Part shown: one piece after another, positions 12,520-19,093 of the stretch
How positions within the stretch are numbered: position 1 is the first letter of the stretch
How the letters are laid out: each line of letters begins with the position of its first letter
Virus record (IMG/VR): IMGVR_UViG_3300044950_000506
Coordinates: 1 to 21,327 of that record
DNA length: 21,327 nt
DNA from: a virus
Strand: one strand, 5' to 3'
Notes under the pieces: generated by a model
The model's input: the letters and a program-made list of their open reading frames with translations, nothing else
What the model was told of the DNA's origin: nothing
Databases searched by the model: none
Program-made: the position numbers and the translations under genes

Positions 12520-13126
12520 TTTACCAACTAAAGATAAAAACGGAAAAAGTTTTTTAACCTATTCTCAAATAGCATTATTTTTAAAAAACAAAAAAGAATA
12601 TACAAAACAGTATATTTTAAAAGAACCTTTTTTTCAAAACAAATACATAAAGTTTGGTTTAAAAGTTGGTAATGCAATAGAAAAAAACGATTATTCTTTA
12701 TTTACAAAAGACGAAAAAAACATATTAGAGACTGTTAAAAGATTAGATTTATTTGAAAAAAAGTGTTTTTTAGATTTTGATGATTTTTATATTTCTGGAA
12801 GAATAGATAGTTGTACTTTTGATTTAACCGAAATTATAGATTATAAAACCGGTGGAGACAATAAAGAAATACAATACACTTTACCAGAGTATGTTCAATT
12901 ACCATATTACGCTTTATCTATAAGGCAGCAAGATCAAATACACGTTAATTCCGCAAGTGTTATATTTATAAAAAGAACTAAAGAATTAAAAATAGCAAAT
13001 GAACCTCCATTAACAATCCCAATAGACATAAGCGAACAAAGGTTAAAGTGTGTTTATTATGACACAATAAAAATTGCAAAAGAAATTGAATTATTTTATG
13101 AAAATTATTTGCAAAATCAAAAGTAA
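12512..13126 (+). CDS. PD-(D/E)XK nuclease, Cas4/RecB-like
   Basis: The 204-residue product contains the nuclease core YISGRIDSCTFDLTEIIDYKTGG (93-115): the GRID aspartate is a metal ligand, and the E-x-x-D-Y-K string supplies the acidic residue and the catalytic lysine. A QLPYYAL motif (133-139) is the usual Q-x-x-x-Y helper. An N-terminal SYSQ-like segment (TYSQIALFL) also occurs in RecB/Cas4-type phage exonucleases. It probably degrades or processes DNA ends during recombination, or serves the IbrAB-like system it overlaps. No Fe-S cysteine set is seen, unlike true Cas4. It is Lys/Phe/Ile-rich and shares the low G+C of the island. Confidence 0.75.
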   Translation: MINLPTKDKNGKSFLTYSQIALFLKNKKEYTKQYILKEPFFQNKYIKFGLKVGNAIEKNDYSLFTKDEKNILETVKRLDLFEKKCFLDFDDFYISGRIDSCTFDLTEIIDYKTGGDNKEIQYTLPEYVQLPYYALSIRQQDQIHVNSASVIFIKRTKELKIANEPPLTIPIDISEQRLKCVYYDTIKIAKEIELFYENYLQNQK

Positions 13127-13139
13127 TTGTTTATATTTG
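13108..13139 (+). promoter_or_regulatory. Promoter of leader RNA 3, TTTG-N20-TATATTTG
   Basis: TATATTTG (13132-13139) fits TAnnTTTG, and TTTG (13108-13111) fits the -33 element with a 20-base spacer, the same geometry as at leader 1. The -33 element lies within the last codons of the nuclease gene. Predicted start about 13143. Confidence 0.65.
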
Positions 13140-13142
13140 CAA

Positions 13143-13224
13143 TGTTGTCTGGAAGCAACCAATAAAATATTACTCAAAAAGCTCAATTCTGCGTGTCTTC
13201 CAGCACAAAGTTTTGGGCTTTTTA
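13143..13224 (+). ncRNA. Leader RNA 3: kissing hairpins, U-tailed
   Basis: GTTG (13144-13147) and CAAC (13156-13159) close the loop TCTGGAAG. The distal hairpin pairs AAAAAGCTCAA (13176-13186) with TTGGGCTTTTT (13213-13223) by 11 pairs with one G-U. Inside it GTG (13193-13195) and CAC (13204-13206) close a loop TCTTCCAG. CTGGAAG (13149-13155) and CTTCCAG (13197-13203) are perfectly complementary over 7 bases, loop to loop. The stem's 3' arm ends in the U-run and the ATG at 13236 follows after 12 bases. Confidence 0.6.
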
Positions 13225-13235
13225 CATTTTAAAAC

Positions 13236-13910
13236 ATGGCAGAAAATAAAAAATCATTTGTTCTTTATTGTGATTTAATTCACACTATCGAAAAGATGCC
13301 AAACGACAAAGCTGGATTGTTATTTAAACACTTACTTAGGTATGTTAATGATCAAAATCCAATCATTGATGACCTGTTAATTGAAATTGCTTTTGAGCCA
13401 ATTAAGCGACAACTTAAAAGAGATTTAGAAAGTTGGGAGGAAAGTTTAATTAAAAAAGGTGATGGTGGAGCGTTAGGAAATTTAAAAAGATGGCATTTGG
13501 ATTTATATAACAAAGTGATTTCTAAAGAGTTAAGTTTGCAAAAGGCTGTTGAACAATCAAAGTATCGCATAGCATCGCATAGCGATAAAACCGTATCGCA
13601 CCCGATCGCATCTATCGCTGTAACTGTAACTGATACTGTAACTGATACTGTAAATGTAAATGTAAAAAATAATATAAATGAATTTTTTAAATCTTTATTA
13701 AACGGATCTGATTTAGAAAGAATAGCAATGAATAATAAATTAACAATAATTGAAGCTAAAGAATATGTTGAATTATTTAAACCTAAAGCTGAGTTAACTT
13801 ATCAAACTTATGCTAAATTTGTAAGCCATTTTAAAAATTGGTTAGTTTTAAATAAACAAAAAACAGGGCAAGATAGACACGATTTTTTAATGAACGCTGG
13901 TAAAATGTAA
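13236..13910 (+). CDS. Phage replication initiator-like protein (DUF6291/DnaD-like)
   Basis: The 224-residue product has an N-terminal helical domain starting SFVLYCDLIHTIEKMPNDKAGLLFKHLLRYVND (7-39), the pattern of DUF6291-type phage proteins. A low-complexity linker follows (about 108-145: SHSDKTVSHPIAS, then TVTDTVTDTVNVNV), then a helical C-terminal domain ending KFVSHFKNWLVLNK and QDRHDFLMNAGKM. Such two-domain proteins with a Val/Thr/Asp/Asn repeat linker stand before phage primase-helicases and are taken as origin-binding initiators or helicase loaders. The primase-helicase follows 2 bases downstream. The linker DNA carries helically phased repeats, as in the lambda O gene. Initiator role is inferred. 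Confidence 0.65.
   Translation: MAENKKSFVLYCDLIHTIEKMPNDKAGLLFKHLLRYVNDQNPIIDDLLIEIAFEPIKRQLKRDLESWEESLIKKGDGGALGNLKRWHLDLYNKVISKELSLQKAVEQSKYRIASHSDKTVSHPIASIAVTVTDTVTDTVNVNVKNNINEFFKSLLNGSDLERIAMNNKLTIIEAKEYVELFKPKAELTYQTYAKFVSHFKNWLVLNKQKTGQDRHDFLMNAGKM
13564..13706. repeat. Iteron-like repeats and A+T-rich stretch, candidate replication origin
   Basis: ATCGCA occurs at 13564, 13574, 13595 and 13605, with the variant ATCGCT at 13614 and an inverted AGCGAT at 13581: spacings of 10, 21, 10 and 9 bases, one or two helical turns. Next come two exact tandem copies of ACTGATACTGTA (13629-13652) and two of AATGTA (13653-13664), then about 40 bases of nearly pure A+T. Iterons followed by A+T-rich DNA inside an initiator gene recall lambdoid origins. 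Confidence 0.5.
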
Positions 13911-13912
13911 CT

Positions 13913-15670
13913 ATGGAAGATTATAGCAAATACGGAATTAAAACAAGTAATAAAACTAAAGGCGAGTTTGCAACAACTTGTCCTAAATGTTCTCATGACC
14001 GTAAAAAGAAAACAGACCCTTGTTTAAAAGTTAATTTAGATAAAGGTTGTTGGAAGTGTTGGAACTGTAATTGGGCTGGTTATCTTAAAGAAGAGAAGAT
14101 TGAAACTAAAAACTATATTAAACCAGTTTGGAAAAATCAAACAAATTTAAGTACAAATGTTGTTAAGTGGTTTGAATCAAGGGGACTAAACCAAAATACA
14201 TTAACAGAGTTTAGAATTACCGAGGGTTTAGAATGGATGCCACAGGATAAAAAAGAGGTTAACTGCATTCAATTTAACTATTTTAGTAAGCTAAATGAAT
14301 ATACAAATACCAAATTTAGAACTGGCAGCAAAGGATTTAAACTTATTAAAGATGCTAAATTAACATTTTACAACCTTGATAAAATAGATTTTACTAAAAG
14401 AATTTACATAGTTGAAGGCGAGATAGATTGCATGACACTATCGCAATGCTCATTTAAAAACGTTTTAAGCGTTCCTAATGGCGCAAGTGTTGGTAATAAT
14501 AGAATGGAATATTTTGATGACATTAGCGAGGATATATTTAACTGCCCTGAAGTTTACCTTTGTTTAGATAATGATATTGCCGGTCGTTCTTTACGTGAAG
14601 ATTTAGCAGAGCGAATAGGTAAAGAAAAATGTAAATATGTTGAGTTTAGAGATTGTAAAGATGCTAATGATTGTTTAAATAAATATGATTTACAGTCTGT
14701 TATTGTTTCAATTAGCGAGGCTAAACCGTTTCCATTAGAGGGCGTTTACACCATTAGCGATATGTCAGATGAAATTGATGACCTCTACTATAATGGATTG
14801 GATAAAGGCGTTAGTCTAAAAATTGATGGGTTTAATCTAAATATTGTTAAAGGTTACTTATCAATTATTACAGGAATACCATCACACGGTAAATCTGAAT
14901 GGGTTGATAATATTTGTGTTCACCTTAGAAGGCATCACAACTGGTCGGGTGCTTTTTACTCCCCTGAGAATAAACCAACAAGACTTCATTTTAGTAAGAT
15001 AGCACGAAAGATAGTAGGTAAAAATTGGATGGGTAACGATAAAATGTCAATACTTGATGTTAACTCTGTTAAAAAATATTTAGATAAAAAGATTTGGTTT
15101 ATTAAACCTGAAAAAGATTTTACATTAAAATCAATTTTAGATCATGCTAAAAGAACTAAGTTAATGCACGGTTTAGATTATTTTGTTATTGATGCTTGGA
15201 ATAAATTAGAGCATAAAAATGATGGAAGTACAAATGCAATAGGTAAAGATTTAGACGAGTTAGCCTCTTTTTGTGAACTTAATAATGTTCATTGTTTTTT
15301 AGTTGCTCACCCAACTAAGATGAAAAAAACAAATGGTAAAGATTTTGATGTACCTACCCTTTATGATATAAATGGGTCATCTAATTTTTATAATAAAGCA
15401 GATAACGGTATTTGTGTTTATAGAGATAAAGAGGCAAATTTAGCATATATTCACATACAAAAAGTAAAGTTTAGCCATTGGGGCGAAGAGGGAAGTTGCT
15501 CTTATGCTTATGAACCAAACAGTACAAGATACTACAAAGGAATGCCAGACTTTACAAATTGGATAAGTGCCGATCAAGTGCAAACTAAACTTCAACAAAA
15601 TGATAACTTTCTAACAAGCCCACTTGATATAATAACAAACAACGGTAAAAACGAAATAGACCCATTTTAG
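13913..15670 (+). CDS. Primase-helicase, T7 gp4-like
   Basis: Domains in the 585-residue protein: a zinc-binding primase ribbon CPKC (23-26) and CWNC (49-52); a TOPRIM fold with YIVEGEIDCMT (165-175) and the DND-type LCLDNDIAGRSL (217-228); and a RecA-like DnaB-type helicase with Walker A GIPSHGKS (321-328), YSPENK (349-354), Walker B YFVIDAWN (423-430), VAHPTKMKK (464-472) and DINGSSNFYNKADNG (485-499). It should unwind the fork and lay primers for lagging-strand synthesis. No DNA polymerase is encoded in the window, so the host's or one elsewhere is used. It follows the initiator-like gene by 2 bases. Confidence 0.92.
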   Translation: MEDYSKYGIKTSNKTKGEFATTCPKCSHDRKKKTDPCLKVNLDKGCWKCWNCNWAGYLKEEKIETKNYIKPVWKNQTNLSTNVVKWFESRGLNQNTLTEFRITEGLEWMPQDKKEVNCIQFNYFSKLNEYTNTKFRTGSKGFKLIKDAKLTFYNLDKIDFTKRIYIVEGEIDCMTLSQCSFKNVLSVPNGASVGNNRMEYFDDISEDIFNCPEVYLCLDNDIAGRSLREDLAERIGKEKCKYVEFRDCKDANDCLNKYDLQSVIVSISEAKPFPLEGVYTISDMSDEIDDLYYNGLDKGVSLKIDGFNLNIVKGYLSIITGIPSHGKSEWVDNICVHLRRHHNWSGAFYSPENKPTRLHFSKIARKIVGKNWMGNDKMSILDVNSVKKYLDKKIWFIKPEKDFTLKSILDHAKRTKLMHGLDYFVIDAWNKLEHKNDGSTNAIGKDLDELASFCELNNVHCFLVAHPTKMKKTNGKDFDVPTLYDINGSSNFYNKADNGICVYRDKEANLAYIHIQKVKFSHWGEEGSCSYAYEPNSTRYYKGMPDFTNWISADQVQTKLQQNDNFLTSPLDIITNNGKNEIDPF

Positions 15671-15672
15671 AT

Positions 15673-15813
15673 ATGACCCAACAACTAGCACACCAAATCA
15701 TTAAAAACTACCTTAAAACACATTCACTACCTACTAAAGACTGTGATATTTGGGTAGGGGATGTTAAATATACTTGGAATTATTTATTAAAACTTTGTTA
15801 CAATATAAAATAA
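15673..15813 (+). CDS. Small hypothetical protein, 46 aa
   Basis: ATG at 15673 follows the primase-helicase stop by 2 bases. The product (MTQQLAHQIIKNYLKTHSLP to LLKLCYNIK) is basic with an N-terminal amphipathic helix and a W-rich centre (CDIWVGDVKYTWNYLLKL). Its last third overlaps the -33 element of the next promoter. Spacing and codon use suggest a real gene, but there is no recognisable family. Confidence 0.45.
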   Translation: MTQQLAHQIIKNYLKTHSLPTKDCDIWVGDVKYTWNYLLKLCYNIK

Positions 15814-15826
15814 AGTAGTATATTTG
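15794..15826 (+). promoter_or_regulatory. Promoter of the sigma-like gene, TTTG-N21-TATATTTG
   Basis: TATATTTG (15819-15826) fits TAnnTTTG; TTTG at 15794-15797 is 21 bases upstream. The ATG at 15833 lies only 6 bases after the element, so the transcript would begin at or next to the start codon (leaderless). Confidence 0.6.
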
Positions 15827-15832
15827 AAACCG

Positions 15833-16441
15833 ATGACACACCAAAAGGTAATCGAGGTTATAATATCTAACGACAGTTATTTGAAATACTGCCACAAATT
15901 AGCGTCACCACGTACTCACATAGCTGAAGACTTATACCAAGAAACTATCTTAGCTATTTGTGAAACTAAAGATGATCGTTTTGTTAAGGCATACAATGAC
16001 GGTTACCTAAGCCCATTTGTTATTAAAACAATTAGGAATATTTGGTTAAAGAGAAACACTTTTAAACAACATACAGACGGATCAACTTCTAATTTAATGG
16101 AATACGCTAATACTTTACAAAACATAGATGCTTTCGATTTTGATAGGACCTACATAAATCAAATATCTAAAGACTACGACCCGACAGCCGATATAGTTTT
16201 TGAAGCTGCAAAGAAAATAATAGCTAAAGATAGTGACAGCGATAGAATGGAAATAAGATACCGGGCGAGGGTTTATAATCATTCTAACAATAACATTGCA
16301 GGCTTTGAAGCTATTAAATCATTTAAAAATGCTGGTAGATTTTCGCAATACATTGGAATAAAAAGATGTGCTATTTATAAAAGTTGTAGGGAATACCAAG
16401 AAATACTAAAAAGTAAACTAAAATATATTATCAATGGTTAA
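15833..16441 (+). CDS. Sigma-factor-like transcription regulator
   Basis: I chose ATG at 15833 (202 aa); a TTG at 15824 lies inside the promoter's -7 element. The N-terminal half resembles region 2 of ECF-type sigma factors: HIAEDLYQETILAICETKDDRF (about 29-50), with the D-L-x-Q-E core of region 2.1/2.2, then FVIKTIRNIWLKRN. The centre is acidic and the end (NNNIAGFEAIKSFKNAGRFSQYIGIKRCAIYKSCREY) could be a helix-turn-helix reading out a phage-specific promoter or acting at antitermination. It starts the last operon, which runs into glycosylation and packaging genes, so it may drive late expression. The sigma assignment is by motif resemblance only. Confidence 0.55.
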   Translation: MTHQKVIEVIISNDSYLKYCHKLASPRTHIAEDLYQETILAICETKDDRFVKAYNDGYLSPFVIKTIRNIWLKRNTFKQHTDGSTSNLMEYANTLQNIDAFDFDRTYINQISKDYDPTADIVFEAAKKIIAKDSDSDRMEIRYRARVYNHSNNNIAGFEAIKSFKNAGRFSQYIGIKRCAIYKSCREYQEILKSKLKYIING

Positions 16442-16673
16442 TTATTTATACATAGCTTTGTTTGCGTTTTGGTTTGCTGAACTTTCAACAATACCACAAA
16501 GGATATTAATAGCAACGGGATTTAAAAACCTTTACCCATTCAGTTGCGTAAAGTGTTTATCCTTTTGGATGGCTTTAATTTACTCTTATAACGAACCGTT
16601 TTGTATAATTATAGCAGGTGTTACTTCGTTACTATCAATGACTATTTGTTTAATATTTAATAGATTAAGATGA
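16434..16673 (+). CDS. Membrane protein with CxxC, 79 aa
   Basis: The product has a first hydrophobic segment at residues 3-18, an amphipathic loop with FSCVKCLSFWMALIY (CxxC, about residues 36-50) and a last hydrophobic stretch (57-74). The CVKC.SFW motif recurs in small two- or three-TM proteins of Bacteroidota phages and in DUF1360-like sporulation proteins, but no function is known to me. It overlaps the preceding stop by 8 bases and the next start by 4 bases, so translation is coupled. Confidence 0.6.
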   Translation: MVNYLYIALFAFWFAELSTIPQRILIATGFKNLYPFSCVKCLSFWMALIYSYNEPFCIIIAGVTSLLSMTICLIFNRLR

Positions 16674-16936
16674 CCAGAGACGAGGCAATGGATGTGTTAG
16701 TTAAACACTCTCAGTTTTTTGAAATATACGCCAAAGAACTATTTATCCCTAGAGGATGCGAGGGTATTATGGCTGAAATAATAGCAGCTTACAAAGTAAT
16801 TAATAACGGTTACGTTTGCTCATCATGTGGTAACGAATTGATAATTGATGCGAACAGATACCGTTTACATAGAATGAAAGAACTTAATTTAAAACACCAT
16901 ACGTTTGATGAAAATCCTACTAATCCACAGCTTTAA
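16670..16936 (+). CDS. Small zinc-ribbon-like protein, 88 aa
   Basis: The product begins MTRDEAMDVLVKHSQFFEIYAKELF, a helical acidic region, and has one CSSC knuckle (YVCSSCGNELIIDANRYRL, residues 48-66). Two further Cys or His residues are needed for zinc; CEG at residue 30 and the HRM/HHTF histidines near the end could supply them. The function is unknown. It overlaps the glycosyltransferase gene by 29 bases, which is longer than the usual 4-8 base overlaps in this genome. Confidence 0.55.
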   Translation: MTRDEAMDVLVKHSQFFEIYAKELFIPRGCEGIMAEIIAAYKVINNGYVCSSCGNELIIDANRYRLHRMKELNLKHHTFDENPTNPQL

Positions 16937-18032
16937 CATTAAAGACAACAAGCCAGAGTTCAACGCTGTGTCTTATTATCGCATGAATAAACCTCATGAA
17001 GTTTTAGCACGTTTAAACCCAGACTTTGAAATAGTGCATTCTAAACCTAATGACATTTATCCTGATGACTTTTTAAAAACTATTGACTTAGTTTTATTTT
17101 GTCGTGAAATAGACAATAGCAACGGAATTATTGAAGTTCTTAATAAGTTAGGCATTCGTTTTGGTTTAGACCTTGATGACTATTGGGATTTACCCGAAGA
17201 CCATTTGTTATACGAACATTATAAAGAAACTAATAAACCACAACTAATTGTTGAATCAATTAAAGCTGCTCACTTTGTTATTTGCACAACTGAGATATTA
17301 GCTACTAAGATTAAAGAACACAATAAAGAAGTTTATGTTATTGAGAATGGAATTGATACAGAAGACCCAACGTGGCAAAACAATCACATCAACTCTAAAC
17401 GAATTAGATACGGATTTACGCAAGGCACAACTCACATACCAGACGTTATGTCTATTCATAAAGACGTGCAAACTGCTTTATATGATGCAGACTTTAACCG
17501 TAACTGTCAAGTAATCTTAACAGGTTGGAACGCTATTAGAAGTGAAGAGTCGGTTTACATTGGTTACGAACGTATGTTAACTGATAACCTTAAAACTATG
17601 CTGCCAGTCGAGCGTGAGTATTGTTTGCGATTAGTTAAATATAAGTTTCCTAGTGGTATTAGTAAACCATACAGGCGTGTGGGAGCGTTACCTGTTTATG
17701 AGTTTGCAAAGGTATATGATGAAATGGATATATCAGTTGCGCCTTTATTAGAGGGTGAGTTTAATAGTTGTAAATCTGAGTTAAAAATGATTGAGGCAGG
17801 TTTTAAAGGGTGTGCGTTTATGGGTAGTAACGTACCTGCATACTCACACCTAATGACTAAAGAGAATAGTTTTGATTTAAACTGGGGTAATTTTTACGAG
17901 TGGTCAAAATACATTCTAAACAATCCTAATATTGTAAAAGATAAAGCTGCACAATTAAGTTTGGATACTAAAAAATATTCATTAAATTTGCTAACTGATA
18001 AACGTAAAGAATTATATGAAAAGTATATTTAA
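16908..18032 (+). CDS. Glycosyltransferase, GT4-like (GT-B fold)
   Basis: I chose ATG at 16908, not the TTG at 16905. The 374-residue product has GT-B features: N-terminal MKILLIHSFN and YYRMNKPHEVL (23-33), FGLDLDDYWDLP (85-96), then ICTTEILATKI and VIENGID (about 125-150), which are typical of GT4 enzymes, and the donor-site region ISVAPLLEGEFNSCKSELKMIEAGFKGCAFMGS in the C-terminal half. GT4 enzymes transfer sugars from nucleotide donors. Here the target could be virion proteins, phage DNA or host surface glycans. Two more glycosyltransferase-like genes follow in the same operon, so a short glycan may be built. The acceptor is unknown. Confidence 0.85.
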   Translation: MKILLIHSFNIKDNKPEFNAVSYYRMNKPHEVLARLNPDFEIVHSKPNDIYPDDFLKTIDLVLFCREIDNSNGIIEVLNKLGIRFGLDLDDYWDLPEDHLLYEHYKETNKPQLIVESIKAAHFVICTTEILATKIKEHNKEVYVIENGIDTEDPTWQNNHINSKRIRYGFTQGTTHIPDVMSIHKDVQTALYDADFNRNCQVILTGWNAIRSEESVYIGYERMLTDNLKTMLPVEREYCLRLVKYKFPSGISKPYRRVGALPVYEFAKVYDEMDISVAPLLEGEFNSCKSELKMIEAGFKGCAFMGSNVPAYSHLMTKENSFDLNWGNFYEWSKYILNNPNIVKDKAAQLSLDTKKYSLNLLTDKRKELYEKYI

Positions 18033-18231
18033 AGTATTAGCAGTTTTAATAACTCTAACCTCATGCGAAAGAGGTCAAGTATCTGAATACAGGGTTAGCT
18101 ATGAGAAAAGTCAAACCATGACAATAGAAATAGATAGTTGCGAATATATTTTATATTCTACAACTAGAACTAGTGGCGGTGTTTGTATTATTCATAAAGC
18201 TAATTGTAAAAACAAATTTCACAACAAATGA
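18016..18231 (+). CDS. Small lipoprotein, 71 aa
   Basis: It has an N-terminal signal peptide with lipobox (VLAVLITLTSC, Cys17), so it is expected to be anchored in an envelope membrane. The mature part is beta-rich with the phrase TTRTSGGVCIIHKANCKN, which I have seen in short Bacteroidota phage and host proteins of unknown role. Four cysteines remain after the lipobox, perhaps in disulfides. It overlaps the glycosyltransferase stop by 17 bases and the next start by 4. A surface role such as superinfection exclusion would fit a lipoprotein amid glycosyltransferases, but this is a guess. Confidence 0.65.
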   Translation: MKSIFKVLAVLITLTSCERGQVSEYRVSYEKSQTMTIEIDSCEYILYSTTRTSGGVCIIHKANCKNKFHNK

Positions 18232-18896
18232 AACTATACCACTATTACCACATATACGCAGACGGACAATGGTTAGAGCCAGTTAGCGAACATATTAAAG
18301 CCCTACGTAAATGGGGGCTTATTGATAACTTAGCAGCGTTCCGTATTGGAATAGTTGGTGCGGACCATAACCGTACAACCGTTATTCAATACCTAATCAA
18401 TGAACGTATTAATTTTGATGTGATAGCAACATCCGATACAGGATGGGAGCAAGTTACTCAAATACCTATGTATGAATTTGCACAGTCAAATGATGGTTAT
18501 GTGTTATACGCTCACTCTAAAGGCTCATCACGTCCTGAACAACCTAATCAATCATGGCGCAGGTCAATGACTTATTACAACGTTGGGCAATGGCAAACGG
18601 CAGTACAAAAATTAAACGAGGGCTTTGATGCAGTTGGTCAACATTGGATGCGTCCTTCACATCACTCAGTAGAACATAGAGGTAGTCCTTTCTTTGGAGG
18701 TACATTCTGGTGGACTTCATTATCTCACGTACGTAAAATGTTAGCACCACCAGTATTTAATAGGCATGATGCTGAAGGGTGGATTGGTTATGTTAACGGC
18801 GAAGACATGAAGTGCTTTGACTTTACTGGTCATATTTCTGCTCACCCATGTTATTCGATGTGGACTCCCGAAACTCAACAATGGATATACGAATGA
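18228..18896 (+). CDS. Glycosyltransferase-like protein
   Basis: The 222-residue product contains YAHSKGSS (94-101) and an FFGGTFWWTS block (155-164), with a conserved HRGSPFFGG approach and a DAEGWIGYVNGED acidic segment near the end. YxHSKG with a Gly-Gly-Thr-Phe-Trp block is a signature I associate with a family of sugar transferases found in bacterial capsule loci and in large phage glycosylation clusters. There is no obvious DxD. It lies between two other glycosyltransferase genes, with 4-base overlaps on both sides, and its codon use (more G+C) differs from the A+T-rich IbrAB island. Confidence 0.65.
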   Translation: MKLYHYYHIYADGQWLEPVSEHIKALRKWGLIDNLAAFRIGIVGADHNRTTVIQYLINERINFDVIATSDTGWEQVTQIPMYEFAQSNDGYVLYAHSKGSSRPEQPNQSWRRSMTYYNVGQWQTAVQKLNEGFDAVGQHWMRPSHHSVEHRGSPFFGGTFWWTSLSHVRKMLAPPVFNRHDAEGWIGYVNGEDMKCFDFTGHISAHPCYSMWTPETQQWIYE

Positions 18897-19093
18897 TTGA
18901 GATAACAGAAGAAGAGCTTTTAAAGTTAGGTTTTGAAAGAACTGGTAATTTAGATACTTGGTTTGGCAGAGCTTGTTGGACTAAAGGCGATGTAGTATTA
19001 ATGCACGGTTATGGAACTTATACAGGTGGCAGAACAACGTGTAAAGATACCGAAGTTGATTATGTACACGAACTAATAGAATTAATAAAATGA
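18893..19093 (+). CDS. Hypothetical protein, 66 aa
   Basis: I chose ATG at 18893 (ATGA overlap with the previous stop), as the longer frame from 18848 lies inside the transferase gene. The product (MIEITEEELLKLGFERTGN...) has an acidic helix, then an aromatic/Cys beta region (TWFGRACWTKGDVVLMHGYG) and a C-terminal helix (DYVHELIELIK). The LGF....TW..G motif recurs in small phage proteins of unknown role. It overlaps the next gene by 4 bases. Confidence 0.55.
   Translation: MIEITEEELLKLGFERTGNLDTWFGRACWTKGDVVLMHGYGTYTGGRTTCKDTEVDYVHELIELIK

Noticed and set aside
5678-13223. The three U-tailed hairpins as plain terminators of the upstream operons
   Set aside because: Each has a good or fair promoter before it, a partner segment complementary to its loop, and a gene 12-19 bases after it. 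Termination may still be one of their functions.
13564-13619. CRISPR-like array
   Set aside because: The repeats are six bases with 9-21-base periods inside a coding region and lack spacers of CRISPR size.
16434-16673. Two-TM protein as a second holin
   Set aside because: Its CxxC loop, place far from the lysis block and coupling to unrelated genes argue against it.
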